From Laccaria trichodermophora (taxonomy: Eukaryota; Basidiomycota; Agaricomycetes; Agaricales; Hydnangiaceae): DNA of 64,000 nt. Below the pieces are notes generated by a model, which ran no database searches, was not told the origin of the DNA, and saw only the letters and a list, made by a program, of their open reading frames with translations. Of the stretch, positions 1 through 10,349 are shown in pieces. The position numbers were made by a program, and so were the translations under genes. Numbering within the stretch: position 1 is the stretch's first letter; the number at the start of each line of letters is the position of its first letter. The stretch spans positions 868,001-932,000 of the forward strand of contig JACTVC010000019.1 of NCBI GenBank assembly GCA_018417955.1, read 5' to 3'.

Positions 1-955
1 TCATGACTTGCTCGACTTCCTTTAGTAGAGTGGTCTTTAGCGCGTAGCTTTTCTGAGACCCTTTCAACTCTACGACCTCATGGTCGAGTAAATAATTTTT
101 TGCAGCTAGATTGATCACTCGTTGATAAGTAGAGATGTCGTCATCACTCGACGCCATGTACTGAGCCATAAGTCTCGCCATGGGTGACCCTTCGTATCCT
201 CTCTCCGTTTCCAGACGTAGAGTTTGGGTGGAAATAGATTCTATAGTAGAACTCATGTTTACAGGATCGGTCTCTGCCGACGGGGATTCTGTAAGATTGA
301 CAGGGGGCGTGTGTGTACTGAGTTGTTGAGATATGGAGGGTGACGGCAGAATTTCACCCGTAACGCTAATATCCGTGGTAGGAGAAATGGGAGCAGGGGT
401 TTTGAACTCAAATGCTCGGTAAGAAGTATGTGCGGAATGAGATTCGGAGGAAGGAAACTGTGGTTGAAAACTTGGAGAAGAAGAAGAAGAGTCGGCTAGG
501 GATCGTGGAAGAAAACGATGATGTTTGAATCCAACCGCTCGCCCTCGACCGATTTGCGCAGGCTTCCCCCTGATTGACGAACTTTCGCCTCGTAAGTAGC
601 TGAAGTCGTTGAAAGTCTTGAGGTTTGAATTGAGCTCTCTGTCGTTGAGAGTTGAACGGGGTATAGCTGGTGAACTTCTCGATTTCGAAGTTACAGGAAT
701 TTTCGGTTGAGAATTGGACAGAGTCCTAGTTGATTTGTCGGGGGAGGAAGATCGTGAGCGATCTGAAACAATGGGTTGACTTAGCGAAGAAGGGGGAGCA
801 CCCCTAGTAGGTCTCCGACGCCTAGATTCTTCGGATCGGCCTCCTTCTTTCGCTACTGCTCTAAGCTCCTCTTCTGTAGATAAAACTAAGCCGGCCAGGC
901 TGTCGTTGGATCCCCACAGTGTCCACCTTTGTGGGAACCTGTTCGAGGGACTACG
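1..955 (-). CDS. Partial Ser/Pro/Arg-rich open frame, unrecognised
   Basis: Reading the minus strand leftward, one frame stays open from a TGA at 956-958 to the left window edge, about 318 codons. The translation is rich in Ser, Pro, Thr and Arg. It has an early WTLWGS segment, a poly-Ser run near 480-500, and a more ordered acidic or helical stretch near the edge (TERGYEGSPMARLMAQYM). No ATG lies near the start of the open stretch; in-frame ATGs occur only from about 256 leftward. It may therefore be an internal exon, a gag-like part of a retroelement, or a degraded gene. I recognise no family. Its closeness to the Helitron suggests repeat-derived sequence, but that is inference. Confidence 0.35.
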
Positions 956-1431
956 TCAGATTAAGTAGTCCGTATAGCAACGACGGAGTAATCTGGCGAG
1001 CTTTGACGGAGAGGTTGCCGCGTTGGTGTGAAGACCTCCTGGGAAAGTCTAACTAGAGTCTTAGGAGTCGATAACGATACACGAGTAGCTACTGATGCCC
1101 TGGAAAGCCATGAGCGTAGACGTACTCTTCCTTCTCGGATAGCCGCAGAAGGATGTAAAGTATCTTCTGTGGAAGACGGAGAGGGAAAAAGAAGAGTTCA
1201 GCTTCAGGAGAGTCATGAGCTCTCCACAGTAATTCACTATGCAACACTGACCTTGATACAATATCCCCGTAGCGCGTGAAGTTGAGTCGTGAGGACGATG
1301 CTCAACGTAGCAAGCGGAAACAGGAATGATAGTTAAAAAGATGATTTTGTACAAGCGTGACTAGGGGATTTGTAAGTGGGCGTGACTACTGTGACTGCGT
1401 GACTGTGAAAGTAAAATTGGAAATATCCTAA
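956..1431. other. Interval between the left open frame and the Helitron
   Basis: No supported gene. Short open frames on both strands (for example 1028-1279 plus and 1061-1354 minus) overlap each other and resemble nothing known. Base composition changes to AT-rich at about 1430, where the Helitron coding frame appears directly after a TAA (1429-1431). The 5' end of the Helitron is therefore probably truncated at or near this point. No Helitron 5'-TC terminus could be placed. Confidence 0.4.
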
Positions 1432-4400
1432 GTAATAGTAGTAGAAGGGTTCGACCAATACCTGCCCATTACAACACCTGACGATGTTACTGGACTGATA
1501 TCTGTTGTTTTTATTGGTCCTGGAAAGTACTCAAAAGAATGTTTGAAGCAAATCTTTCATGTGCGAAAACATAAAATATGGGCATTTCTTCTATGGTTAA
1601 AAGAGCACAATTACTTGTACAGGGATATTGTTTTATCAGAAGACAATTTGAATTGTTATCCAGATAGTGATGCTATTCCTGGTATTCAGGATAGAGTAAT
1701 ACATGAAAAAGATATTGATGTTGCAAAACTGCTTGCAGAGGAGACAGCTGGTATTGATGATCATCCTGCCTTACAAGTATTGCAAGATAACAATGAAAAT
1801 GAAATAACAGTGTTCTTGGAAAAAATGGGTGTATCAGATCCTGAACAAGTAAAAATCCAAGGTAGAACTTTTACTGCAAATGCTCTGAGAAATATTATTC
1901 AAGATCCATCTGATCGTCCTGATCTTATTATACACAGAGGACTTCAGCCAATCTGTGAATACAATAACCCTGTTTTGTTTCCAGGAATGTATCCAACACT
2001 ATTTCCTCTTGGATATGGTGGGTTTGAAGATCCAAAACGGCCAAGAAAAATTAGCTTTCAACTTCAAGCAAATTATTTTCTTGACTTATGTGATCGGTCT
2101 TTCCGTTATCATCAGTCCTTTATTTTTGTTGCATTGAATATTATTCAGCGGCATGCAGCACAACTTCATACATCCCTCACTGTCGCCAACCCAAAATTTG
2201 AACATATTGCAGAAGAACTAGCAACAGTTTCTCCTCATGCTATTGCAAGAGTTGCTAATTTACTTGAAAAGGAAGGAGATGTAACAACATTAAATGATGA
2301 TGATGACAAAAAGGTTTTGACACTTCTCAAGGAAATTAAAACTATTGCTGCAAAAATACCTGGATCTGAAGCTATAAAGCTCCAAAATCGTAATGAAATT
2401 GTTAGCTATATGGGCTATTTTGGTTTACCTCTCTTCTTTTTTACTGCCAATCCAGAACCTAACCACAGTCCATTATTTCAAGTCATGTATGGTGATACTT
2501 CTGTCAACCTTGATGAACATTACCCTAGAATTGTTTCTTCTACAACCCGTGGATTACGGATTGCAAAAGATCCAGTTGCAGCTGCAGATTTCTTTCAAAT
2601 CTGTATTGATCAAATGATGGAACATTTGTTTGGATGGGACTTCAAAACTAGAAAAAGTAAAAAAGACGGTGGAATATTAGGCCATGTTGAAGCATTTTAT
2701 GGTGGTGTCGAAAATACAGAACGTGGAAGACTTCATGCTCATTTTGAAATTTGGATGGCAGGGGCTTCAAATCCTGCAGAAATTCATCAACGTCTAAAGA
2801 CTGAAAAAGAATTTGATAAACATCTTTTTGAATATCTTGAAAATATAATTAAACATGACCTTCCACAAACAGGTGTAATCATTGAAGATGATTATGAACC
2901 ACGAATATGTCGCCCTCCAAAACTCTCTCATGCTGCTAATGATGAAGATATGAAAAGTTTGTTCAATACTGAAGTAGAAAAATGTGGTGAAAAATTGCAA
3001 AGACATCATTGCCGTGAAGTTTGTCATAAATATAGAACTAATTCTACAACTTGTCTTTTTGAATTCCCTCATGACATAGTTCCATCTTCTTACTTTGATT
3101 CCAATACCAATTCTATATTTCTCAAATGTTTAGATCCTATGATTAACTACTACAATCCATACATATTGATTTACTGTCGTCATAATCATGACCTACGCTG
3201 CATACTATCAGGAAAGGCTGCAAAAGCAGGTATGTTTTATATAACTGATTACATCACAAAAATGGAGTTGAAAACTTATCAATTACTATCACTCTTATCC
3301 CGGGCTGTTCTTCGTGCTAAAGAAGTAGCATCATCAAGTACTATGGAAAGTGCTAAAGCATTATTGCATAAATGTTTATCACAGTTTATAAAACAGCAAC
3401 AAATTCATGCCCAACAAGCAGCTAGATATATACGTGGATTGAATGACACAATTAAATCTCATAAAACACTGCCCATGCTTTCATCTCTTTTACTTGACTT
3501 TGTCTCTAAAGCTTTTCCGGACGATACTGTTGAGTCTGATTACTATAACACTCTTTCAGATGAACAAGAAAACAATATCTCAAGTTGTGACAGAAACTCT
3601 GAAGATTTCCATGAAACCACTTATAATGATTTTACTGAGCCTGTTAGGCTCCAACTTAATAGTGACAGTTCTGGAAGACTCATTAAAGCCAATCAAGTTG
3701 ACCACTATATTTACAGAGATAGGAAACTAAAAGATGTTTGTTTTTATGACTTTATTTGGAGATTTAAACTTACAAGAAAGACTGATGTTGCTGTTAAAGA
3801 TGCTGAAAACGTACAACTTGGAACTTACCCTCGATATGAATTACAGTATCCTCATCCTCAATGTCAAACTCATGTCCTGATTGAACATACAATGAAAATT
3901 GGCAAAGATAACACTAATCTATGCATACCTAGAGTAATAGGAATGTCCATTCCTCGACATGACTCAACACACTATAATTTGTTCATGTTGGCTCATTTTA
4001 AACCATTTTCAAAAGACTCTCCTTTATGGGATAGAGAAATAGGTGTTGATGAAACATTCAAACAGTTTCACTTCAGCTCTACAGCTCAACGGATAATGCA
4101 TAATTGGGAAGCAATTCATGAGTGTGAAGACGAATGAGATGCTGAAAGGTTACGAAAACGAGCTGCATGTCTTGATGAGTCCTCTGCACTAACCAATTCA
4201 CTAATAAACAATGACACTGATGATGGCTCTGTCATTTTTCATGATGCAGCTATGTGTGAAAAAAGAAATCTTAAAAAGGATATTGAAATTAATAACACAT
4301 TATTCAAACTTGCAAGTTCAAATTGGTTCCAACCATCTGAAGAAAACTATACATGTTCAAGTTCAACATCACCAGTTCCAGACATTACTCAAGATAAAAT

Positions 4401-4856
4401 TATGCAGTGGAAATCTGAGATGAAGCATCAGGAAGAGGTGATACAAGCAAATCGAAAAAATCTGCAACACCCTGAAAGTCAATCTGCATTGGCACCTTCT
4501 ACAAATAATATACAAGATTTTTCTTCTGGAAATGATACAAGTGAAAATACATCTCCCTTTACTGAATGTGGGAATGCTACAAAACAAGAAACTGCAACCA
4601 ATCTTTTAGACAGAATCATAAAACAAACAAACTTGAACAGAAAACAGGCTCTGGCATTTCGCATTATAGCAGGAACATTTATAAAACGTGTCGAAAAAAA
4701 TAGCAATAACAGTATTAGAACTCCTGCATTTAAAAACTATCTAAGGATGTTAATGACAGGACCTGGGGGAACTGGAAAAACATATGTTATTGATGCAGTC
4801 AGATTAGTCCTAGAACATTATGGTGCAAGTCATAAAATTAAATGTTTTGCACCAAC
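1432..4856 (+). pseudogene. Helitron Rep/helicase polyprotein, N-terminal and Walker A part
   Basis: The frame is open from 1432, without ATG, through a TGA at 4135-4137, then in the same frame to 4856. The first roughly 90 residues match the domain preceding Helitron Rep (VVFIGPGKYS, then HVRKHKIWAFLLWLK). The HUH nuclease is visible as GRLHAHFEIW near 2740. The two catalytic tyrosines appear in YITDYITK near 3240, with the YxxxY spacing of Helitron Y2 enzymes. After the stop the frame continues into the helicase Walker A motif GPGGTGKT near 4765, then is cut by the LTR element. The TGA sits between acidic and DAERLRKR residues and could be a C-to-T change of CGA. The likely ancestral role was nicking and strand transfer in rolling-circle transposition. 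Confidence 0.85.
4135..4137 (+). other. In-frame TGA nonsense codon in the Helitron polyprotein
   Basis: The reading frame is uninterrupted and of uniform AT-rich composition on both sides, with no intron-like GT/AG pair around it. A single nonsense codon therefore separates the Rep and helicase halves. A CGA-to-TGA transition is the simplest origin, consistent with decay of a methylated or repeat-mutated element. Confidence 0.7.
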
Positions 4857-5175
4857 TGTGATATAGGATTGGAAGGGAATGCCCAGAGGCCATAGTCAAA
4901 CAGTGGTATATAGCTAGATCTGGATATCTTACATAATATATTGATCTTTTGTCTTGAACCACCACCTTGTCAGCAGTCTTGCCATCCTCTTGCACTACAT
5001 GTAGTGCTTTGTATAACTGTACTTCCTACAGTATGCATAATCATGTTGGGCCAGCTGAGTATCTTGTATCTGCTCATCACTCACTCATGGGTGTTGATCC
5101 CAGATCCACCCATTCTTGCCTCCTCCTTCCCTCTTGGCTTCAGCTATGCGAGAAGTTCAGAGTGAACGCTTCACA
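4857..5175 (+). repeat. Left long terminal repeat
   Basis: 319 bp, TG...CA, with no mismatch to the right copy over its full length. It starts TGTGATATAGG and ends GCTTCACA. A promoter would lie here if the element is transcribed; no convincing TATA/polyA arrangement was assigned beyond AT-rich stretches near 4925-4945. Confidence 0.95.
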
Positions 5176-5176
5176 A

Positions 5177-5194
5177 TGGTGGGGGCACCGCGGA
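5177..5194 (+). other. Candidate tRNA primer-binding site
   Basis: The sequence one base after the left LTR starts TGGTGGGGGCACCGCGG, so it begins with the TGG expected to pair with a tRNA 3' CCA end. The tRNA was not identified; position and initial TGG are the only evidence. Confidence 0.45.
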
Positions 5195-5869
5195 CTTCAC
5201 CAAAGCATGGTTGAAGTCTGCATTTCTTGGTAGAGGGAGAGCTGGAGAGTTGTGGGAATGCGCCAGCTCATCACAGGAGGAACCTTAGCATGGAGGGTAG
5301 CTGCTGCTCGCGCTCTTCGCGGCGGGCTTACTACTTCATGTGAAAGGGCTCATCCATCCTTCAGTTGGATGAACCATTGACTTTAGCTTGTGCTTGCACA
5401 GCTGGTTGAGGTTTGTTCGATTGGGGTGCTGCGCTGACTCTGAGCAGCTGGGCTTTGGGATTTCGCGACTACGCGGCCTGAAGTCTACTGTGAGGAGAGT
5501 TCCTACTCACCTATGTCTGGATTCCGCGACTACGCGACCATTGACTTGGTGAGGAGGTTGCCTGCTGCTTTGCGCTGCTTCACTGTCTCTCAGACTCCAC
5601 CTATTCCTCAACCATCTCCCTTGTCTTTTAGCATCTAGGCCTCTCAAGAACAGCCAGATGTTCATTGACATCCCTCCAGTTCAGTCTACTGCTCTGGAAA
5701 TTATGTGCTATGCCCTACTATGCTTCTCTCCCAATCTCTCCTGTTTTCTTGCTTGAGGAATGAGTGTTCTCATCCTCCTTACTTCTCCATGAACTCCCTG
5801 GAATGGCTCTTCTTGGTTTCTGAATGGTTAGAAGGGTTTGGAGTGGTTTTGGGTTGGATGGGGTTGATG

Positions 5870-6840
5870 GGACATCAAAATGGGACATATTCACCTCATA
5901 TCTCGCCAACCGACGCCCCGATTGCTCTCGTCTCTTTTGCGCTTGGAAGCCCTCGTTCATACCTTTCTTTGGACCCCCTGAACTCGCCAAACGGTCGCGT
6001 ATTGGCTGCGCTTCACCTACTTCAGCCTGGTATGACCAAAATGAACATATCTCGTCCGTTCTCGGCGAGATCCTCGTCGTTCCTTTTGTTCTTTGGCTCG
6101 TTTTGAAGCCACGGTCAATGCGCTTCTGGGGAGCCCTCATACGTGTCAAACGGACGAGCGGTTCCTGTGTTACAGCACCATCCCTCCAACAACCACTTAC
6201 ATGTGACTTGTTCATGTCATATCTCGCCGACCGACGCCCCGATTGCTCTCGTCTCTTTTGCGCTGGAAAGCCCTCATTTACACCTTTCTTTCGACCCCAT
6301 GAACTCGCCAAACGGTCACCTATTGGCTGCGCTTTGCCTAGTTCAGCCTGGTATGACCAAGATGAACATATTTCGTCCGTTCTCGGCGAGAACCTCGTCG
6401 TTCCTTTTGTTCTTTGGCTTGTTTTGAAGCCACGGTCAATGCGCTTCTGGGAAGCCCTCATACGCGTCAAACGGACAAGCGGTTCTCGTGTCACAGCACC
6501 ATCCCTCCAACAACCATTTGCATGTGACTTGTTCATGTCATATCTCACCAACCGACGGTCGTATCGCTCTCGTCTTTTTTGCGTTGGGAAGCCCTGATCC
6601 ACACCTTTCTTTGGACACCATGAACTCGCCAAACGGTCACCTATTGGCTGCGCTTCGCCTAGTTCAGCCTGGTATGACCAAGATGAACATATTTCGTCCG
6701 TTCTCGGCGAGATCTTCGTCGCCCCTTTCGTTCTTTGGTTCGTTTTGAAGCTACGGACAATGCGCTTCTGGGAAGCTCTCATACGCATCGAACGGACAAG
6801 CGGTTCTTGCATTACAGTGCCATCTCTTCAACAACCATTT
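5870..6840. repeat. Three tandem copies of a 321-bp unit inside the LTR element
   Basis: The motif TATCTC(G/A)CC(A/G)ACCGACG recurs at 5899, 6220 and 6541. A second landmark (AAACGGACAAGCGG-like) recurs at 6147, 6468 and 6789. Both give a period of exactly 321 bp. Copies differ by scattered substitutions, not indels. Because 321 is a multiple of three, the minus strand stays open from 6812 to 5718 (364 codons) as three repeats of 107 residues, rich in Arg, Lys and Ser. Whether it is translated is unknown. It could equally be a structural repeat, with the open frame a by-product of one stop-free unit. Confidence 0.85.
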
Positions 6841-7221
6841 CCCCATTCCTATTGTCATAACCTGCTCGCATCGGACGCTCTATAACCCGTTTGAAACGCC
6901 TGAATCGTACCTTTCCGACGCACCTATTCACGTCGATAACGGACAACAGCCTGGTCTGCAGTATGCATTTACTCCAGAACTGCAGTTTCTGGGTATTACC
7001 TCTCTACCTCGACAACCACGGCTCGTCACGATACGCGAATTATACCGTTGGAAAGGCGTCGTTCGTAGCTTTCGAACGGGTATTTGATCCCCAGGAACGG
7101 GCCAGAAATCACTACGCTATGCTCAAACACATTTTTGGCTACCTCAGGATCTCCCCTCTATTTGGGGTGTTAAGACTTGATTGGAGGACTCTTATGGGCT
7201 GGGGAGACACCTCAACTGGTT

Positions 7222-7600
7222 GAGAGTTGCTGCTCGCGCATTACGCGGCGGACTCTTCTTCAGTCATGGTAACCTTCTCTCAGAAGGCTGATTGCTGCTC
7301 GCGTGTTGCGCGGCGGATCAGTGTGGAGGAGTTGCAGCTCGCGCATTACGCGGCGGACTCTTCTTCAATCATGGTAACCTTCTGAGTCCCTCAGAAGTAC
7401 TGATTGCTGCTCGCGTGTTTCGCAGCGGATCAGTGTTGAGGAGTTGCTGCTCGCGCATTACGCGGCGGACTCTTCTTCAATCATGGTAACCTTCTGGCTC
7501 CTGATTGCAGCTCGCATGTTTTGCGGCGGATCAGTCTTGAGGAGTTGCTGCTCGTGTGTTGCGCAGCGGACTCTTCTTCAATCATGGTAGCCTTACAGAT
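7222..7600. repeat. Alternating GCTCGCG...CGCGGCGGA repeat cluster
   Basis: Seven copies of a core close to GCTCGCGCATTACGCGGCGGA occur between about 7225 and 7580. An eighth, diverged copy lies near 5306. Two forms alternate: one followed by CTCTTCTTCAATCATGGTAACC and one followed by TCAGTGTTGAGGAG. The composite period is about 105-115 bp. The core contains a CGCG-N5-CGCG imperfect palindrome. No coding function is apparent. Confidence 0.8.
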
Positions 7601-7834
7601 TGCTGCATGTGTGTTGCATGGCCTGTGTCCACTCTGGGGGGCAAGTTTTATGACAACTTTTTTTTTTTTTCTTCCCCTTTCTTTCAACCTCTCATCATTC
7701 CTACCCAACTGGCACCACCTTTACCCACTCAGACACCAACTTAGGATCACGGCTTGTAATTTTCCACTGCACGATCTCTTCGCCTCTATCCTCCCTGGCT
7801 TGATTCTTGAGATTCGCACACTGGAAAAGTGGGG

Positions 7835-8100
7835 GGCTGTAGGGGAGTATAGGTGGAAGATGGGAGGAGAGGCACAAGCCTCTATCCCATTACACGCTCC
7901 CCGCGTCCAGACGACACACCACAATGGAAGCAAGCTACATCATCTTGATGGGTAGAGGGAGTTGAGTTGGGATCAACGATCTGAGTGGAGAGGCGCAAGC
8001 CTCTATCACACTATACATGTCTTATACCCAGACCACAAGTATGATGGAAGCATGCTACACCATCTTGATGGGGAAAGGCAATGGAGTTGGGATGGATGAC
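7835..8100. repeat. Diverged about 120-bp direct repeat with tetraloop-like hairpins
   Basis: Two copies about 120 bp apart share AGAGGC-NCAA-GCCTCT hairpins (7868-7883, loop ACAA; 7989-8004, loop GCAA). They also share a downstream segment ATGGAAGCA(A/T)GCTACA(T/C)CATC (about 7924 and 8044). The stem is a perfect 6 bp in both, and one loop is a GNRA tetraloop. This could be an RNA structure such as packaging or dimerisation, but that is inference. Confidence 0.6.
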
Positions 8101-8396
8101 CTGGAAGCCATCCACTTGCATGGTTTCCCAGTACTCATGGTTATACATCACTGAAGAGAGAATGGGAGGATCATATGGGTATTTCTGGGTTAAGCTGGGA
8201 GCTTACAGTGACCAGCTTTCCAGATAGGAAATTATTTGGGGCCAAATTTTTTCTTTCTTTTATTCATCTTCTTTGCTTTGCTACCTTTTGGTCTCATTTT
8301 ATCCTGATATTCACTCTGGGGGGCAAGAGGATTTCTATTCTATTATTCTTCCCCACCATTGTTTTCCTTACATGCCCTCTGGACATTGGGGGGCTT

Positions 8397-8715
8397 TGTG
8401 ATATAGGATTGGAAGGGAATGCCCAGAGGCCATAGTCAAACAGTGGTATATAGCTAGATCTGGATATCTTACATAATATATTGATCTTTTGTCTTGAACC
8501 ACCACCTTGTCAGCAGTCTTGCCATCCTCTTGCACTACATGTAGTGCTTTGTATAACTGTACTTCCTACAGTATGCATAATCATGTTGGGCCAGCTGAGT
8601 ATCTTGTATCTGCTCATCACTCACTCATGGGTGTTGATCCCAGATCCACCCATTCTTGCCTCCTCCTTCCCTCTTGGCTTCAGCTATGCGAGAAGTTCAG
8701 AGTGAACGCTTCACA
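8397..8715 (+). repeat. Right long terminal repeat
   Basis: Identical to the left LTR over 319 bp. It is preceded by a G-rich tract (ATTGGGGGGCTT, about 8385-8396) that could serve as polypurine tract. It is followed by the duplicated target CCAAC, after which the Helitron helicase frame resumes. Confidence 0.95.
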
Positions 8716-9618
8716 CCAACTGCTTCAGCAGCAACTTTGGTAGATGGTTCCACGATTCATAAAGGTTTCTCTATACATGTCAGAAAACACCATAAAAATG
8801 AACATCTTGAGCAAGATGATGACTATACAGTCTTTATCAATGTCACAGATAGAAAGAAAATGAGAGAAGAACTCAAAGACGTTGAAATTGTCATTATAGA
8901 TGAAGTTTCTCTTCTTGGGCAGCAACTACTAGCTGAAATTGATCATGCATTACGATATGCAAAAGATAACAATGAGTACTTTGGTGGTGTGATAGTTATA
9001 TTTATTGGTGACTTCTTCCAGTTTCCACCTGTCTATCAAACACCATTGTATACACCTGTCAATCAGTTTGACCGTGCCACTGATTATGAGTTGTTGCGTA
9101 GACTAGGACGCTTAGCATGGAAATCCATAACAGATGTTATCTGCCTTGATGAGCAGCAAAGAATGAAAGAAGATCCAGAATATGGTATTGCTGTTGAACA
9201 TCTTCGCAAAAGAAAATGTACACAAGCCGATGTAGATTTGTTCAATACATGTGTCATAAAATCAGCAGAATACCCAGAAGGTATAGACATGAGCAGACCA
9301 CCATACAAAGATGCAGTTGCTATAGTTTCTACTAATCATCTAAGAGAAACAATCAACATGAAAAAAGCTGTTGCTAATTGTCAGAATACAAAGAATTTAA
9401 CTGTATGTGCTGCTGATGATACTATTGAAGGATGTACACTTACAGAAAGTGCCCACAGCCATCTCTTACGAATGGATATTTCGCATTTCACAAATGAAGG
9501 TGCATTGCCTGGTTTGCTTCCATTATATGAAGGCATGCCTGTAATTTTACGATATAAGAATATTTCTACAGATCTTGGCATTGTCAATGGAGCTCAAGGA
9601 CATCAGGAAATCGGTTGA
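8716..9618 (+). pseudogene. Helitron helicase, central part
   Basis: The frame resumes right after the LTR element. It contains the SF1 (Pif1/RecD-like) helicase motifs: TASAATLVDGSTIHKGF (motif Ia region), VIIDEVSLLG (Walker B), GDFFQFPPV (motif III) and DEQQRMKEDP, then GIVNGAQG near 9590, the conserved motif ahead of the C-terminal helicase segment. The frame is lost at TGA 9616-9618 inside a second foreign interval. Known role of the family: DNA unwinding during rolling-circle transposition. It is dead here because of upstream and downstream breaks. Confidence 0.85.
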
Positions 9619-10340
9619 GACCTATGTAGGTCTATGGAGCCTATGTAGGGACCATAGCTTCATAGGTTCCCCCCCGATATATAGATTACATAGGTCAGTG
9701 AGTACCCTATGTAGGCTGGTGGTAGGTTGCCATAGGTACTGTATCTCAACCCCCTTCTGCCGAAAATGTAGCTTCACCTCTTGCTGAGGTGCTCACTCTA
9801 CCATCATTTTTCACAATGATATGTGACAATTTCAAAGATGATGATTCGACGAGTCTTCAAACTTTAATGACATGGGCAAGGGAAACTTAGTGAATAAATA
9901 TTACATCTTTGGGGAATTGAACTCAGAGTCTTATGGAGAGGCCTATACAAGAGATCAGTCATCGCATATGCAATATTACAGTTAGTCTATAGGAGCCTTT
10001 GCAATATCTGGCTCTTTGCACTATACATACCACTACTGCTGGGAAAACTTTTTATAAATTGTTCACCCAATGTTCACCTCCACTGCAAACAGTGAGAAGA
10101 TGTGTCTAATAAATTGTGGCCCAGGGTAGCTTGTATCATATATACTGGTATTATGATCATAATTTCCCTCATACCCCATTGACTGTGATATCATGTCTCC
10201 ATCATTTCAAATTTTTGATGAGGTGAAATTTATTTTGATAATCTACTGTAGGCTCAGAGTATCTTTTGTACCTACCATAGTCTACAGAGGTAATGATTAA
10301 CCTATGTTGACCTACTGAGCCTATGGAGACTATGTAAATA
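9613..10340. mobile_element. Second interruption of the Helitron helicase, CCTATGTAGG-rich
   Basis: About 730 bp separate helicase motif NGAQG from the C-terminal part that resumes around 10350. The insert has three exact CCTATGTAGG copies (9621, 9640, 9706) and several CATAGG or CCTATGG relatives at both ends. It also has an inverted GGTTGAGA/TCTCAACC pair (9613-9620 and 9744-9751), but no open frame of note. It may be a MITE-like element or two such elements. No target duplication could be fixed, so boundaries are approximate. A retained intron is less likely given the length. Confidence 0.5.
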
Positions 10341-10349
10341 TAGCCAAAC

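Larger units (their letters stand above)
4857..8715 (+). mobile_element. Non-autonomous LTR retroelement nested in the Helitron helicase
   Basis: Two identical 319-bp direct repeats (4857-5175 and 8397-8715, offset exactly 3540) begin TG and end CA. They are flanked by the 5-bp duplication CCAAC (4852-4856 and 8716-8720). Excising the element and one CCAAC restores the Helitron helicase frame, which proves it is an insertion. The 3.2-kb interior has no reverse transcriptase, integrase, protease or gag that I can recognise. It is instead filled with tandem repeats. It is thus a LARD/TRIM-like element mobilised in trans. Orientation is inferred from a TGG-initial candidate primer site after the left LTR and a G-rich tract before the right LTR. 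LTR identity implies a recent insertion. Confidence 0.93.

Noticed and set aside
1440..1460. tRNA B-box-like GGTTCGACC
   Set aside because: It lies inside the Helitron coding frame and no matching A box or cloverleaf could be built. No tRNA or rRNA gene was found in the window.
6891..7223. 110-codon frame in the LTR element interior
   Set aside because: Considered as a gag remnant, but no motif supports it and neighbouring frames are equally open in short stretches.
5300..7600. Possible CRISPR-like array in the repeated CGCG cores
   Set aside because: Repeats are not regularly spaced with unique spacers, and the context is a eukaryotic retroelement.
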